Assembly: GCF_021887715.1 (NCBI RefSeq)
Contig: NZ_JAIQXX010000010.1
Span: 49,477 to 113,476, forward strand
DNA from: Winogradskyella immobilis
Lineage (GTDB): Bacteria; Bacteroidota; Bacteroidia; Flavobacteriales; Flavobacteriaceae
Length of the DNA stretch: 64,000 nucleotides
Direction of reading: 5' to 3'
The notes under the pieces: generated by a model
Told to the model about the DNA's origin: nothing
Databases searched by the model: none
The model's input: only the letters and a program-made list of their open reading frames with translations
In this document: positions 53,071 to 61,479 of the stretch, one piece after another
Numbering within the stretch: the first letter of the stretch is position 1
How the letters are laid out: every line of letters begins with the position of its first letter
Made by a program: the position numbers and the translations under genes

Positions 53071-54750
53071 ATGGATATGAAAAATGCCTCAAACCTCAAA
53101 TATCTAGTAATTGCCGCCCTAGCAATTACTGTTGTTAGTTGCAAACGCTCATCTAGCTCTGGCAGCAATGTCGATAGTGCTACTGGCTGGGCCATTAATG
53201 ATAAAAAAGGTGGCTTTCAGTACAACACCAATTTTAAAGAACAAGAAACGCCTCCAGGAACATCCTTTGTAGAAGGAGGTACTTTTACAATGGGTAAAGT
53301 ACAGGATGATCCAATGCATGATTGGAACAACAACCCTAATCAACAGCATGTTCAATCTTTTTATATGGACGAAGCTGAAGTTACTAACCTTAACTACTTA
53401 GCGTATTTAGATTATTTAAGACGTGTTTATCCACCTGAAGATCCAGCATATGCTTCTATATATAAAGGAGCTTTACCAGATACTTTAGTATGGAGAAATC
53501 GTCTAGGTTATAACGAGATGATGACAGAGAATTATCTACGTCATCCTGCCTATGCAAACTACCCAGTTGTTGGAGTAAGTTGGATACAGGCTGTAGAATA
53601 TGCAGGTTGGAGAACAGATAGAGTTGCTGAAATGGCTCTGCAAGAAGCAGGTTACCTAAAAAGAGATGCTCAATATACTGACTTAAATTCAGACAGTTCA
53701 TTTAGCACCGACACATATATTAATGCTCCAACTCAAACTTATGGAGGAAATGAAGATGTTCTTACTGGTGGTAAAAGAAGACCTCAAGTTGATGCAAATG
53801 GAGATCCTATCAACATCTATGCAAATAGAGAAACTGGAGTAATTCCGATAAAATATAGATTACCTACAGAAGTAGAATGGGAATATGCTGCTTTAGGCTT
53901 AAGTGAATTAAGAAGCTATAACATCTATAGAGGTCGTAAAAAGTATCCATGGGACGGACAATATACACGTTCTGGTAAACGTGCAAAACGCGGAGATCAA
54001 TTAGCTAACTTTAAACAAAGTAAAGGTGATTTTGGTGGAATAGCTGGATGGTCTGATGATGGTGCAGATATTACACAAGAAGTTAAATTTTATGAGCCTA
54101 ATGATTTTGGATTATATGATATGGCTGGTAATGTAGCCGAATGGGTTGCAGATGTATACCGACCAATAGTAGATGATGAATTTAATGACTTTAATTACTT
54201 TAGAGGTAATGCATATTATAAAAATGCATTAAATGCTGATGGTACTGTTAAAATAGTTGAAGAAACTATTTTTGATACCTTAAGTAACGGTAAGATTATT
54301 GCTCGTCAACTTAAAGGAGAAATTGCTCAAGTTCCTGTTGATGATAACGAAACTTATTTAAGAACTAACTTTGACAAGAGCGATCATAGAAACTTTAGAG
54401 ACGGTGACGTAAAATCTTCTAAATATTACAATGATAATTTTGAAGAAGATAGAGTTGAAAAAGGTGATGTCACTCGTAAAATGTACAATTCACCTAAGCA
54501 TAAAATTGCTAAAGATTCTTCAGATAATAAATTGATTAAAGAGTTTGATAAGTCTGACAAAAGAACATCTTTAATTAATGATGAAGTAAGAGTTTATAAA
54601 GGTGGTTCTTGGAAAGATCGCTCATACTGGATTGATCCAGCACAAAGACGCTATTTCCCACAAGATATGGCTACAGACTATATTGGTTTTAGATGTGCTG
54701 TATCTAGAGTTGGATCTAAATCTAGAACAGATAAAAAGAAACGTAATTAA
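53071..54750 (+). CDS. gldJ: Gliding motility lipoprotein GldJ
   Basis: A 559-residue lipoprotein (lipobox ITVVSC, Cys ~24) of the formylglycine-generating-enzyme-like family. FGE-type blocks include SFVEGGTFTMGKVQDDP, YRLPTEVEWEYAALG, FGLYDMAGNVAEWVAD and the terminal YKGGSWKDRSYWIDPAQRRY. GldJ forms part of the gliding/type IX machinery and stabilises other Gld proteins. The acidic Lys-rich segment at ~440-515 is unlike enzymes of the FGE family. ATG at 53077 is an alternative start. It is divergent from porU, a flavobacterial arrangement. Confidence 0.93.
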   Translation: MDMKNASNLKYLVIAALAITVVSCKRSSSSGSNVDSATGWAINDKKGGFQYNTNFKEQETPPGTSFVEGGTFTMGKVQDDPMHDWNNNPNQQHVQSFYMDEAEVTNLNYLAYLDYLRRVYPPEDPAYASIYKGALPDTLVWRNRLGYNEMMTENYLRHPAYANYPVVGVSWIQAVEYAGWRTDRVAEMALQEAGYLKRDAQYTDLNSDSSFSTDTYINAPTQTYGGNEDVLTGGKRRPQVDANGDPINIYANRETGVIPIKYRLPTEVEWEYAALGLSELRSYNIYRGRKKYPWDGQYTRSGKRAKRGDQLANFKQSKGDFGGIAGWSDDGADITQEVKFYEPNDFGLYDMAGNVAEWVADVYRPIVDDEFNDFNYFRGNAYYKNALNADGTVKIVEETIFDTLSNGKIIARQLKGEIAQVPVDDNETYLRTNFDKSDHRNFRDGDVKSSKYYNDNFEEDRVEKGDVTRKMYNSPKHKIAKDSSDNKLIKEFDKSDKRTSLINDEVRVYKGGSWKDRSYWIDPAQRRYFPQDMATDYIGFRCAVSRVGSKSRTDKKKRN

Positions 54751-54772
54751 TAAACATTTATAATATAATTAG

Positions 54773-54800
54773 AAAGTCCTAACTTGTTTGTTAGGACTTT
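54773..54800 (+). terminator. Intrinsic terminator between gldJ and murF
   Basis: AAAGTCCTAAC and GTTAGGACTTT pair over 11 bp around TTGTTT and are followed by TTTATTTTTA. The stem lies 23 bp past the gldJ stop and only 15 bp before the murF ATG, so murF needs read-through or its own promoter. Confidence 0.88.
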
Positions 54801-54814
54801 TTTATTTTTATAAC

Positions 54815-56098
54815 ATGAAGATTGAAGAACTCTACAATATATTTATAAAAAACACGTCTGTTTGTACAGATACCCGAAAGTTAAAAGAAGGCGACCTCTA
54901 TTTCGCTCTAAAAGGAGAAAATTTTAATGGCAATTTATTTGCAGAAAAAGCTTTATTAAGTGGTGCTTCCTATTGCATTATAGATGACGAAAGTTTAGCT
55001 AAAAAATATGATCGATTTATTTTAGTTAAGGATGTTTTACAAACATTACAGGATCTAGCTCAATTTCATAGAAGATCAATAAGTACTACTATAATTGGTT
55101 TAACAGGAAGTAATGGTAAAACAACTACTAAAGAGTTAATCTACTCTGTTTTAAATGAATCTTACAAAGTGCAAGCCACTAATGGCAATTTCAATAATCA
55201 TATTGGCGTGCCTTTAACTTTACTCGCTTTTAATAAAGATACAGAATATGGCATTGTAGAAATGGGTGCAAATCATCAAAAAGAAATTTCGTTTCTGTCT
55301 AATATAGCAGAACCTGATTATGGCTTAATTACCAATTTTGGAAAAGCGCATATGGAAGGTTTTGGTGGTATTGAAGGTATTATAAAAGGAAAATCAGAAT
55401 TATATGATTATCTAAAAACTAATAGCAAAACTATTTTTTGTAATACTGACGATTCAATACAGGTGAAACAAATTGGCAGCTATAATAATGTTATTCGTTT
55501 TGGAACATCTAATAACAATGATACTTCTATACAATTTAAATCTGCAGACCCATTTGTTTCTGTCCTATATAATGGTATAGAAATTAGGAGTCAATTGATT
55601 GGCAAATATAATTACGGTAATATAGCTTCTGCCGTAGCTATAGGACATCATTTTAATGTCCCTAATGATAAAATAATACTTGGTATAGAAAAATATTGCC
55701 CTAAGAATAACCGCTCGCAGATTATTAATCAAAATTCTAACAAGATTATTTTAGATGCATACAACGCCAATCCAACAAGTATGCTAGCTGCATTAGATAA
55801 TTTTAAACAACTAAAAGACAAAAACAAGATGTTATTTTTAGGAGATATGTTTGAATTAGGAAATGCTTCACCTAAAGAGCATCAAGCTATTGTTGATTAT
55901 CTAGAAACTAATTTTACCGAAAATATTTACATTATTGGTGAAAATTTCTTTATAACTAGAACCAATTCTTTTATTAAGGCTTATAAAACTTTTGAAGATT
56001 TAAAACTTGACTTGAATATAACTTCTATTAAAGATTCTACAATTTTAATAAAAGGTTCTAGAGGCATGGCTTTAGAACGTATATTACGTATTATATAA
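54815..56098 (+). CDS. murF: UDP-MurNAc-tripeptide D-alanyl-D-alanine ligase
   Basis: A 427-residue Mur ligase that adds D-Ala-D-Ala to the UDP-MurNAc tripeptide. The N-terminal domain shows SVCTDTRKLKEGDLYFALKG, the P-loop GLTGSNGKTTTKE is at ~95-107, and NNHIGVPLTLL and EMGANHQKEISFL are MurF-typical, as is DAYNANPTSMLAALDNF. I chose the ATG at 54815 because the earlier in-frame ATG at 54788 lies within the terminator hairpin and adds residues absent from the family. It follows gldJ, from which it is separated by a terminator. Confidence 0.94.
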   Translation: MKIEELYNIFIKNTSVCTDTRKLKEGDLYFALKGENFNGNLFAEKALLSGASYCIIDDESLAKKYDRFILVKDVLQTLQDLAQFHRRSISTTIIGLTGSNGKTTTKELIYSVLNESYKVQATNGNFNNHIGVPLTLLAFNKDTEYGIVEMGANHQKEISFLSNIAEPDYGLITNFGKAHMEGFGGIEGIIKGKSELYDYLKTNSKTIFCNTDDSIQVKQIGSYNNVIRFGTSNNNDTSIQFKSADPFVSVLYNGIEIRSQLIGKYNYGNIASAVAIGHHFNVPNDKIILGIEKYCPKNNRSQIINQNSNKIILDAYNANPTSMLAALDNFKQLKDKNKMLFLGDMFELGNASPKEHQAIVDYLETNFTENIYIIGENFFITRTNSFIKAYKTFEDLKLDLNITSIKDSTILIKGSRGMALERILRII

Positions 56099-56102
56099 TT
56101 GC

Positions 56103-56120
56103 TGTGGGTCATACTGGATT
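56103..56120 (-). pseudogene. tRNA-Val 3'-end remnant
   Basis: These 18 bp (TGTGGGTCATACTGGATT) are identical to 56267-56284, the 3' end of the intact tRNA-Val(GAC) and the bases just beyond it. The match breaks off within the T-arm. It is the leftover of a duplicated tRNA or of a recombination at its 3' end. Confidence 0.7.
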
Positions 56121-56230
56121 ATCTATGATGATTCAGACTAGAACCGCTACTGCAATTACAAATCCTTTTTGCTATGCAAAAACCATTTTATTCCGTTTAC
56201 TTACAAAATGAAATTTTGACGTTACAGAAT

Positions 56231-56254
56231 AAAAACCCAATGCTTTGCATTAGG
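56231..56254 (-). terminator. Terminator of the tRNA-Val operon
   Basis: On the minus strand CCTAATGC and GCATTGGG pair (one G-T wobble) around AAA, followed by TTTTT. The hairpin lies 16 bp past the tRNA-Val(GAC) 3' end. Confidence 0.82.
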
Positions 56255-56269
56255 ACTTCTGAATGATGT

Positions 56270-56343
56270 GGGTCATACTGGATTCGAACCAGTGACTTCT
56301 ACCCTGTCAAGGTAACACTCTAAACCAACTGAGTTAATGACCC
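56270..56343 (-). tRNA. tRNA-Val (anticodon GAC)
   Basis: A 74-nt cloverleaf with acceptor stem GGGTCAT/ATGACCC, anticodon stem TTACC/GGTAG around the loop TTGACAG (anticodon GAC, reading GUC/GUU), and T-arm ACTGG-TTCGAAT-CCAGT. CCA is not encoded. Confidence 0.95.
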
Positions 56344-56361
56344 TAAATGTATAAAACCAAA

Positions 56362-56383
56362 AAGTCCACTATAAAGTGGACTT
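56362..56383 (-). terminator. Hairpin between the two tRNA-Val genes
   Basis: AAGTCCACT and AGTGGACTT pair over 9 bp with a 4-nt loop; on the minus strand TTTGGTTTT follows. It may terminate partly, or be a processing signal. Both this hairpin and the operon terminator border GGACTTCTG on the plus strand, indicating a duplicated hairpin-tRNA unit. Confidence 0.5.
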
Positions 56384-56387
56384 CTGT

Positions 56388-56461
56388 GGGCGCGAAGGGA
56401 TTCGAACCCCTGACCCCTTGGGTGTAAACCAAGTGCTCTGAACCAACTGAGCTACGCGCCC
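56388..56461 (-). tRNA. tRNA-Val (anticodon TAC)
   Basis: A 74-nt cloverleaf with acceptor stem GGGCGCG/CGCGCCC, anticodon stem CTTGG/CCAAG around TTTACAC (anticodon TAC, reading GUA and probably other GUN codons) and T-arm AGGGG-TTCGAAT-CCCTT. CCA is not encoded. Confidence 0.95.
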
Positions 56462-56473
56462 TAATTTTTTTAT

Positions 56474-56559
56474 TGTCAGAATTAGAAAACCTGACCCAAT
56501 TTATGCATAATCTATAGACTCTGAACCTCCCGATAGTTATCGGGATGAGCTACGCGCCC
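56474..56559 (-). pseudogene. Decayed tRNA-Val with a palindrome inserted in the D-arm
   Basis: On the minus strand the sequence begins GGGCGCGTAGCTCA, identical to the first 14 nt of tRNA-Val(TAC). Then, instead of GTTGG, comes TCCCGATAACTATCGGGA plus GG, and the tRNA resumes with TTCAGAG. Later GGGTCAGG and TTTTCTAATTCTGAC resemble the variable/T-arm region. The anticodon stem and acceptor 3' strand have diverged. It is a dead tRNA copy carrying a dispersed palindrome. Confidence 0.75.
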
Positions 56560-56573
56560 GTTTATTTGGATTG

Positions 56574-56604
56574 CAAATATAGACTAGTTTTTAAAATCTC
56601 AAAA
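56574..56604 (-). promoter_or_regulatory. Promoter of the tRNA-Val operon
   Basis: On the minus strand TTTTG (56604-56600) and TATATTTG (56581-56574) are separated by 18 nt, a very good fit to the Bacteroidota TTG-N17-19-TAnnTTTG promoter. It is 14 bp before the decayed tRNA copy and would transcribe it with both intact tRNAs. Confidence 0.75.
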
Positions 56605-56621
56605 GGTTTTTATAAAAAATA

Positions 56622-57842
56622 TTATATTATTTCAGCCACCACAAATGTACTTCCGCCTACATAAATAAAGTCATTATTAGTGACTCTATTTTTAGCCATA
56701 TTTAATGCTTCTTTTACTGATGAATATGCATTACCAGTAAATCCTTTTTTGCGAAATATGTCTTGTAATCTCCCTGCATCAAAACCTCTCTCAATCATAG
56801 GTTTACAAAAATAATAAGTTGCTTCTTTCGGTAATAGTGGTAAAATTGAATCTAAATCTTTATCATTAACAATACCAAAAACAATATGTAAGTTATTATA
56901 AGTTTCAAATGCTAATTGTTTCATGACATAACTTAACCCTTCTTTGTTATGAGCTGTATCACATACAATCTTAGGTACTTCATTTAATATCTGCCATCTT
57001 CCTAATAGCCCTGTATTTTTTACAACATTTAATAACCCCTTGGTTATATTACTCTTACTAATCTTAAACTGTTTGTTTTGTAATTTTTTTAAAGTGACTA
57101 AAACTGTTTTAATATTATTTTTTTGATAACTCCCTTTTAAATCAGTTTCATAAATTTTTACATTATCTATTTTGTCTGCAAATGTAATCTCTGACTTATT
57201 TTCTTTGGCAATTCTATTAAAAATTGATGTTGTTTCAATATGTGTCTCTCCTATTACAATTGGAATATTTTTTTTAATGATTCCTGCTTTCTCTGCAGCT
57301 ATAAGCGGTAAAGTATCTCCTAAAAATTGTGTGTGATCTAATCCAATATTAGTAATTACAGAAACTTCAGGGTTAATAATATTAGTTGAGTCTAGTCTTC
57401 CTCCAAGTCCTACTTCTATAATTGCTATATCTACTTCTTTTTTTGCGAAATAATCAAAAGCTAATCCTACAGTCATTTCAAAAAAAGATAAGGCATTTAC
57501 TTCAAAGAATATTTTATGTTTTTTTACAAAACCTCTAACAAATTGTTTACTAATTGTCTTGCCATTTATTTTAATCCGTTCTCTGTAATCTTTTAAATGA
57601 GGTGATGTATATAGCCCAACTTTATAACCAGCTTCTTGTAAAATAGAGGCTAGAATATGGCATGTTGAACCTTTACCATTGGTACCAGCAACATGAATAC
57701 TTTTAAATTTATGTTCAGGGTTTTTAAGATGTTTTGCTAAAAGAATAGTATTGCTTAAATCTGTTTTATATGCCGCTTTGCCTTTTGCTTGATACATAGG
57801 CAACTGTTGAAACATCCAATCAACGGTCTCTTGATAATTCAT
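56622..57842 (-). CDS. folC: Folylpolyglutamate/dihydrofolate synthase
   Basis: A 406-residue Mur-ligase-like enzyme adding Glu to dihydropteroate and folates. The P-loop is VAGTNGKGSTCHIL (residues ~51-64), and later blocks YTSPHLKDYRERIKING, EVGLGGRLDSTNII and LDHTQFLGDTL are typical. The start overlaps the stop of the tonB gene (TAATG), so it is translated as the last gene of exbB-exbD-tonB-folC. I see no metabolic reason for that pairing. Confidence 0.93.
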   Translation of the reverse strand: MNYQETVDWMFQQLPMYQAKGKAAYKTDLSNTILLAKHLKNPEHKFKSIHVAGTNGKGSTCHILASILQEAGYKVGLYTSPHLKDYRERIKINGKTISKQFVRGFVKKHKIFFEVNALSFFEMTVGLAFDYFAKKEVDIAIIEVGLGGRLDSTNIINPEVSVITNIGLDHTQFLGDTLPLIAAEKAGIIKKNIPIVIGETHIETTSIFNRIAKENKSEITFADKIDNVKIYETDLKGSYQKNNIKTVLVTLKKLQNKQFKISKSNITKGLLNVVKNTGLLGRWQILNEVPKIVCDTAHNKEGLSYVMKQLAFETYNNLHIVFGIVNDKDLDSILPLLPKEATYYFCKPMIERGFDAGRLQDIFRKKGFTGNAYSSVKEALNMAKNRVTNNDFIYVGGSTFVVAEII

Positions 57843-58690
57843 TATTGGCTTACCGAAAAGTTGATACTTACAAAACCTACTTGGGTTGTTGGTGCTTTAG
57901 AATCTGCTGGCCATTTATGAGATAATGCTATTTTTTTTGCAGGCTCTAATAAACAAGGATGTGTATTGGTGGTACCTCTTGCACCTGGTTCAGCCTTAAT
58001 GACTTGCCCGCTTTTATTCACTTCAATACGAACAACAACTAAACCGTATTCATTACAGTCTTGTTTATAAATTTGTTTCGTTGGTCGTCCTCTTCCATTA
58101 AGTCCGTAACCTACACCTCCTTTACCTGGACCAGACCCACCAAAATAACTTGGTGCATATGGATTTCCATCTAACTGTCCTTTATTTCCTGCTTGATTAT
58201 CCGGACCTTCACCACCATTATCAGAATCTTGAGAATTCTTTACACCTCCTATAAGATTATCTAGTCTCTTTCTTTTTTCAGCTTCTTCTCTACGTTTTTT
58301 CTCTTCAGCTTCTTGCTTTAAACGCTCAATACGTTCTGCTTCTACTTTTGCCTTTGCCTCAGCTTCTTCTCTTTTTTTAATAGCTATGGCTTCAGCATTT
58401 TCTTGTGTTAAAACATCTTCAGCCTTACTTTCTGCAACTTTAGGTTCTACTTTTTCTTGTTTAGGTTGGGTTTCCTCTACTTTTTTAGGAATTTCTGCTT
58501 TATTTGGCCTACTTAATGGTTTACTACCACTACCAAAATCCGTAGTTCCAAAATTTACTGCGACACCATATTCTTCTGGCGGATCTATATACGGCGGCCC
58601 AACTACGAATAACAACAACACTAGAATAACAATTAATAAAGCTGTTATTCTTGCTGAATTACGTTCGTGTTTGGTCTCAAAGTATTTCAA
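57842..58690 (-). CDS. TonB-like energy transducer
   Basis: A 282-residue protein with an N-terminal membrane helix (ITALLIVILVLLLFVVGPPY, ~15-34), a long charged linker with a Glu/Lys/Ala-rich coiled coil (~90-145), a Gly/Asn-rich region (~155-205) and a C-terminal ~75-residue domain (YGLVVVRIEVNKSGQVIKAE) like TonB/TolA. It should carry energy from ExbB-ExbD to the outer membrane; it could equally be TolA-like. Its gene is 48 bp after exbD and overlaps folC. Confidence 0.85.
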   Translation of the reverse strand: MKYFETKHERNSARITALLIVILVLLLFVVGPPYIDPPEEYGVAVNFGTTDFGSGSKPLSRPNKAEIPKKVEETQPKQEKVEPKVAESKAEDVLTQENAEAIAIKKREEAEAKAKVEAERIERLKQEAEEKKRREEAEKRKRLDNLIGGVKNSQDSDNGGEGPDNQAGNKGQLDGNPYAPSYFGGSGPGKGGVGYGLNGRGRPTKQIYKQDCNEYGLVVVRIEVNKSGQVIKAEPGARGTTNTHPCLLEPAKKIALSHKWPADSKAPTTQVGFVSINFSVSQ

Positions 58691-58738
58691 AATATATTTT
58701 GTTATTAAAAAAGTAGTACTTAAAAAAACAGTGCCTTT

Positions 58739-59131
58739 TTAATTAGGCTTTACTGCTAAAATGACTTTAAATTTATTTCTATTAGCAATATCCATAACCT
58801 TTACTACATTTTCTACGGGTACAGATTTCTCTGCTCTTAACACTATTGTTGGAGTGTTCTGTTTAGATAAAATAGAAATTAATTGATTCTCTAAAACACT
58901 AACTCCTACTCTTTTTTGATCTATATAATAGGTTAGGTCTTTCTTAATGCTTACCGCTACAGATTGTTTGTTCTCTGTTTTTCCACTAGCTTTAGGTAAA
59001 ATAATATCAATAGCATTAGTCGTTACTAGAGTAGATGCAAGCATAAAAAAGATCAATAATAGAAATACAATATCTGTCATCGATGACATATTGAATTCTG
59101 GAGTGACTTTATTTCTTCCTCTAATATTCAT
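58739..59131 (-). CDS. exbD: ExbD/TolR-family proton-channel subunit
   Basis: A 130-residue protein with one membrane helix (SMTDIVFLLLIFFMLASTLV, ~17-36) containing the conserved Asp of DIVFLLLIFF, which carries protons. The periplasmic part ends VLAVKPN. Its start overlaps the exbB stop (TAATG), and it works with ExbB and the TonB-like protein. Confidence 0.93.
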   Translation of the reverse strand: MNIRGRNKVTPEFNMSSMTDIVFLLLIFFMLASTLVTTNAIDIILPKASGKTENKQSVAVSIKKDLTYYIDQKRVGVSVLENQLISILSKQNTPTIVLRAEKSVPVENVVKVMDIANRNKFKVILAVKPN

Positions 59132-59826
59132 TAGATAGGTTCGTTTAAATGATCTAAAAACTCAACAGAGTTAGCTTCCATTTGATGCACCACTTTATTC
59201 GTTTTTACTACTAAATGATTATAGGCTACGTAACCAATGATACCAACGATAAGGCCTCCAACAGTAGTTGTCATTGCCGTATATAATCCATCAGCTAAAA
59301 GTTTAATATCTATTTGTCCGCCTGAATTGGCTATTTCAAAAATAGAAAGTATCATTCCTATAACCGTACCTAAAAAACCTATCATAGGTGCTGCTCCAGA
59401 TATAGTAGCTAAAACACTTACATTTTTTTCTAAGCCATAAACTTCTAGTCGTCCTGCATTTTCAATGGCTGTATTAATATCTTCAAGTGGCTTCCCGATT
59501 CTGGTAATACCTTTATTAATTAATCTAGAAACTGGAGAGTTTACCTGTGCACATAACATTTGAGCAGAATCTACCTTACCATTACTTACATGATCTTTTA
59601 TTTGATTCATGAAATTTGAATCTACTTTAGAAGCTGCTTTGATAGCAAATAAACGTTCAAAATAAATATATGTTGCTATTACTAAAAGCACAAAAAGAAT
59701 TGCAATGATTACCATTCCTGCAGTTCCTCCACTACTTATCAATTCAATAATTGACAATGTTTTTTCTGTAGATTCACCATCAACTAGCGTTTCTGTTGCT
59801 TCTTGAATATTACTTTGTAATATCAT
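59131..59826 (-). CDS. exbB: ExbB/TolQ-family proton-channel subunit
   Basis: A 231-residue protein with three membrane helices: ~36-58 (GMVIIAILFVLLVIATYIYF), ~140-165 (APMIGFLGTVIGMILSIF) and ~180-205 (ADGLYTAMTTTVGGLIVGI). The conserved Thr/Gly pattern of TolQ/ExbB is intact. It uses the proton gradient to power TonB- or Tol-type transport. It is the first gene of a four-gene minus-strand operon. Confidence 0.94.
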   Translation of the reverse strand: MILQSNIQEATETLVDGESTEKTLSIIELISSGGTAGMVIIAILFVLLVIATYIYFERLFAIKAASKVDSNFMNQIKDHVSNGKVDSAQMLCAQVNSPVSRLINKGITRIGKPLEDINTAIENAGRLEVYGLEKNVSVLATISGAAPMIGFLGTVIGMILSIFEIANSGGQIDIKLLADGLYTAMTTTVGGLIVGIIGYVAYNHLVVKTNKVVHQMEANSVEFLDHLNEPI

Positions 59827-59889
59827 AGTTTAAGTCTTAAAAATTGATTTCGATTAGTGTAATAACGCTTAGTTTTTAACTTAAGTATA

Positions 59890-61281
59890 TTAGAAAATAC
59901 TTCTTGTTACCATAAATGCTGCTGCACCAACAATAAAGCCTAATAAAGCTAACCAAGAAATTTTCTTTAAGTACCAGAAAAAATCTATTTTTTCCATTCC
60001 CATAGCTACAACACCTGCTGCAGAACCAATAATTAACATACTACCACCTGTACCTGCTGAATATGCGATAAAATGCCACAATTCATTATCTAATGATTCT
60101 GTAAACATCCCTAAACTTGCAGCTACTAACGGAACGTTATCTATAACTGCAGATCCTACGCCTAATAATAAGACTACTAAATCTGATACACCATCGCTGT
60201 GTAATTCAGTATTTAGCATAGGCATTGTTTCTTGTAATGTATTTGCAAAACCAAATAATATACCTAATGACTCTAAAGCAGCTACAGCCATTAAAATTCC
60301 TAAGAAGAATAAAATACTTGGCAACTCAATTCTAGATAACGAATGGTGCACTGGACTATGATTTGAGTCCTCATTATGCTCTTCTGAGCTTATTGCAGAT
60401 ATTGCAAATTTAGAATTGCTGTAAATCTCAGCAAAGATAGCCACAACTCCTAACGATAGCATCATACCCACATATGGAGGCAAATGTGTAATAACTTTAA
60501 AAACCGGAACAAAGACAATAGCACCTAAACCTAAAAAAAGCATCGTAGAACTAAACTTGCTTTTAGGTTTATTGTCGTCTTCATTTATTTCTAATTCGCC
60601 TTTAAATGGCTTTAAAAAAGAAGCAACAAAGGTTGGCACAACCATACATAATAATGATGGTATAAATAAGTAAATAAATAGTTTTCCTGTAGATACTTTA
60701 TCACCAATCCACAACATTGTTGTAGTTACATCTCCAATAGGTGACCATGCTCCGCCAGCATTAGCAGCAATAATGATTAAACCTGCGTACCATATTCTAA
60801 TATCTCTATTTTTTACAATTTTTTGCAATATAGATATTAGCACTATTGTTGCTGTTAAGTTATCTATAATTGCAGAAAGCAAAAATGCTAAAATAGAAAA
60901 CATCCATAATAGTTTTTTCCTACTTCTAAAGTTAACTGCATTTTTTATAGTAGAGAATCCATCAAAATAATCAATGATTTCTACAATAGTCATTGCCCCT
61001 AAAAGAAACACCAAGATCTCAGCTGTTTTACCTAAATGATGCAATAGTGTTTCTTCCATAAGGTGCGTTTTTTCCTCATGAGAAAGCAAACCAAAATTAT
61101 CCATTAGTGTATGCTTCGCAGAATCAAACCATTGTGGAAAAGCATCAATACCTAAAGAGATAAGTGCCCAACTCACTGCCATCATCACTAATGCAGGAAT
61201 AAGTTTGTCTATTTTTATACTATGCTCAAGTGTAATTGCTAAGTAGCCAAATACAAATACTAAAATTATAATGGTTTCCAT
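59890..61281 (-). CDS. nhaD: Sodium/proton antiporter NhaD
   Basis: A 463-residue inner-membrane antiporter with about 11-13 helices. It begins ETIIILVFVFGYLAITLEHS and contains SAIIDNLTATIVLISILQK, NAGGAWSPIGDVTTTMLWI and AVIDNVPLVAASLGMF, the two Asp-Asn (DN) discontinuous-helix motifs of the ion transporter superfamily. NhaD expels Na+ in exchange for protons, which fits a marine or salt-exposed habitat. It appears monocistronic. Confidence 0.94.
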   Translation of the reverse strand: METIIILVFVFGYLAITLEHSIKIDKLIPALVMMAVSWALISLGIDAFPQWFDSAKHTLMDNFGLLSHEEKTHLMEETLLHHLGKTAEILVFLLGAMTIVEIIDYFDGFSTIKNAVNFRSRKKLLWMFSILAFLLSAIIDNLTATIVLISILQKIVKNRDIRIWYAGLIIIAANAGGAWSPIGDVTTTMLWIGDKVSTGKLFIYLFIPSLLCMVVPTFVASFLKPFKGELEINEDDNKPKSKFSSTMLFLGLGAIVFVPVFKVITHLPPYVGMMLSLGVVAIFAEIYSNSKFAISAISSEEHNEDSNHSPVHHSLSRIELPSILFFLGILMAVAALESLGILFGFANTLQETMPMLNTELHSDGVSDLVVLLLGVGSAVIDNVPLVAASLGMFTESLDNELWHFIAYSAGTGGSMLIIGSAAGVVAMGMEKIDFFWYLKKISWLALLGFIVGAAAFMVTRSIF

Positions 61282-61479
61282 ATATTATACTGTTTTAATA
61301 CAATCTTAAAAGTTATTATCTTAATTGTTGCGGTGAGTTATTGTAAAAATACATTTAGCAACATAAGCTTTATTAGTCATCCTAAAAAATTTATGTCCGT
61401 ATTTATACAATAAGATTTTAATCAAATTAGTTATTTTTAGTCCTTACAAATATAAAAAACTCTGAAGCGCTATTGTAAA

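Noticed and set aside
56099..56621. Active genomic island at the tRNA-Val genes
   Set aside because: Only 146 bp lie between the tRNA-end duplicates, with no integrase or cargo; at most this is a scar.
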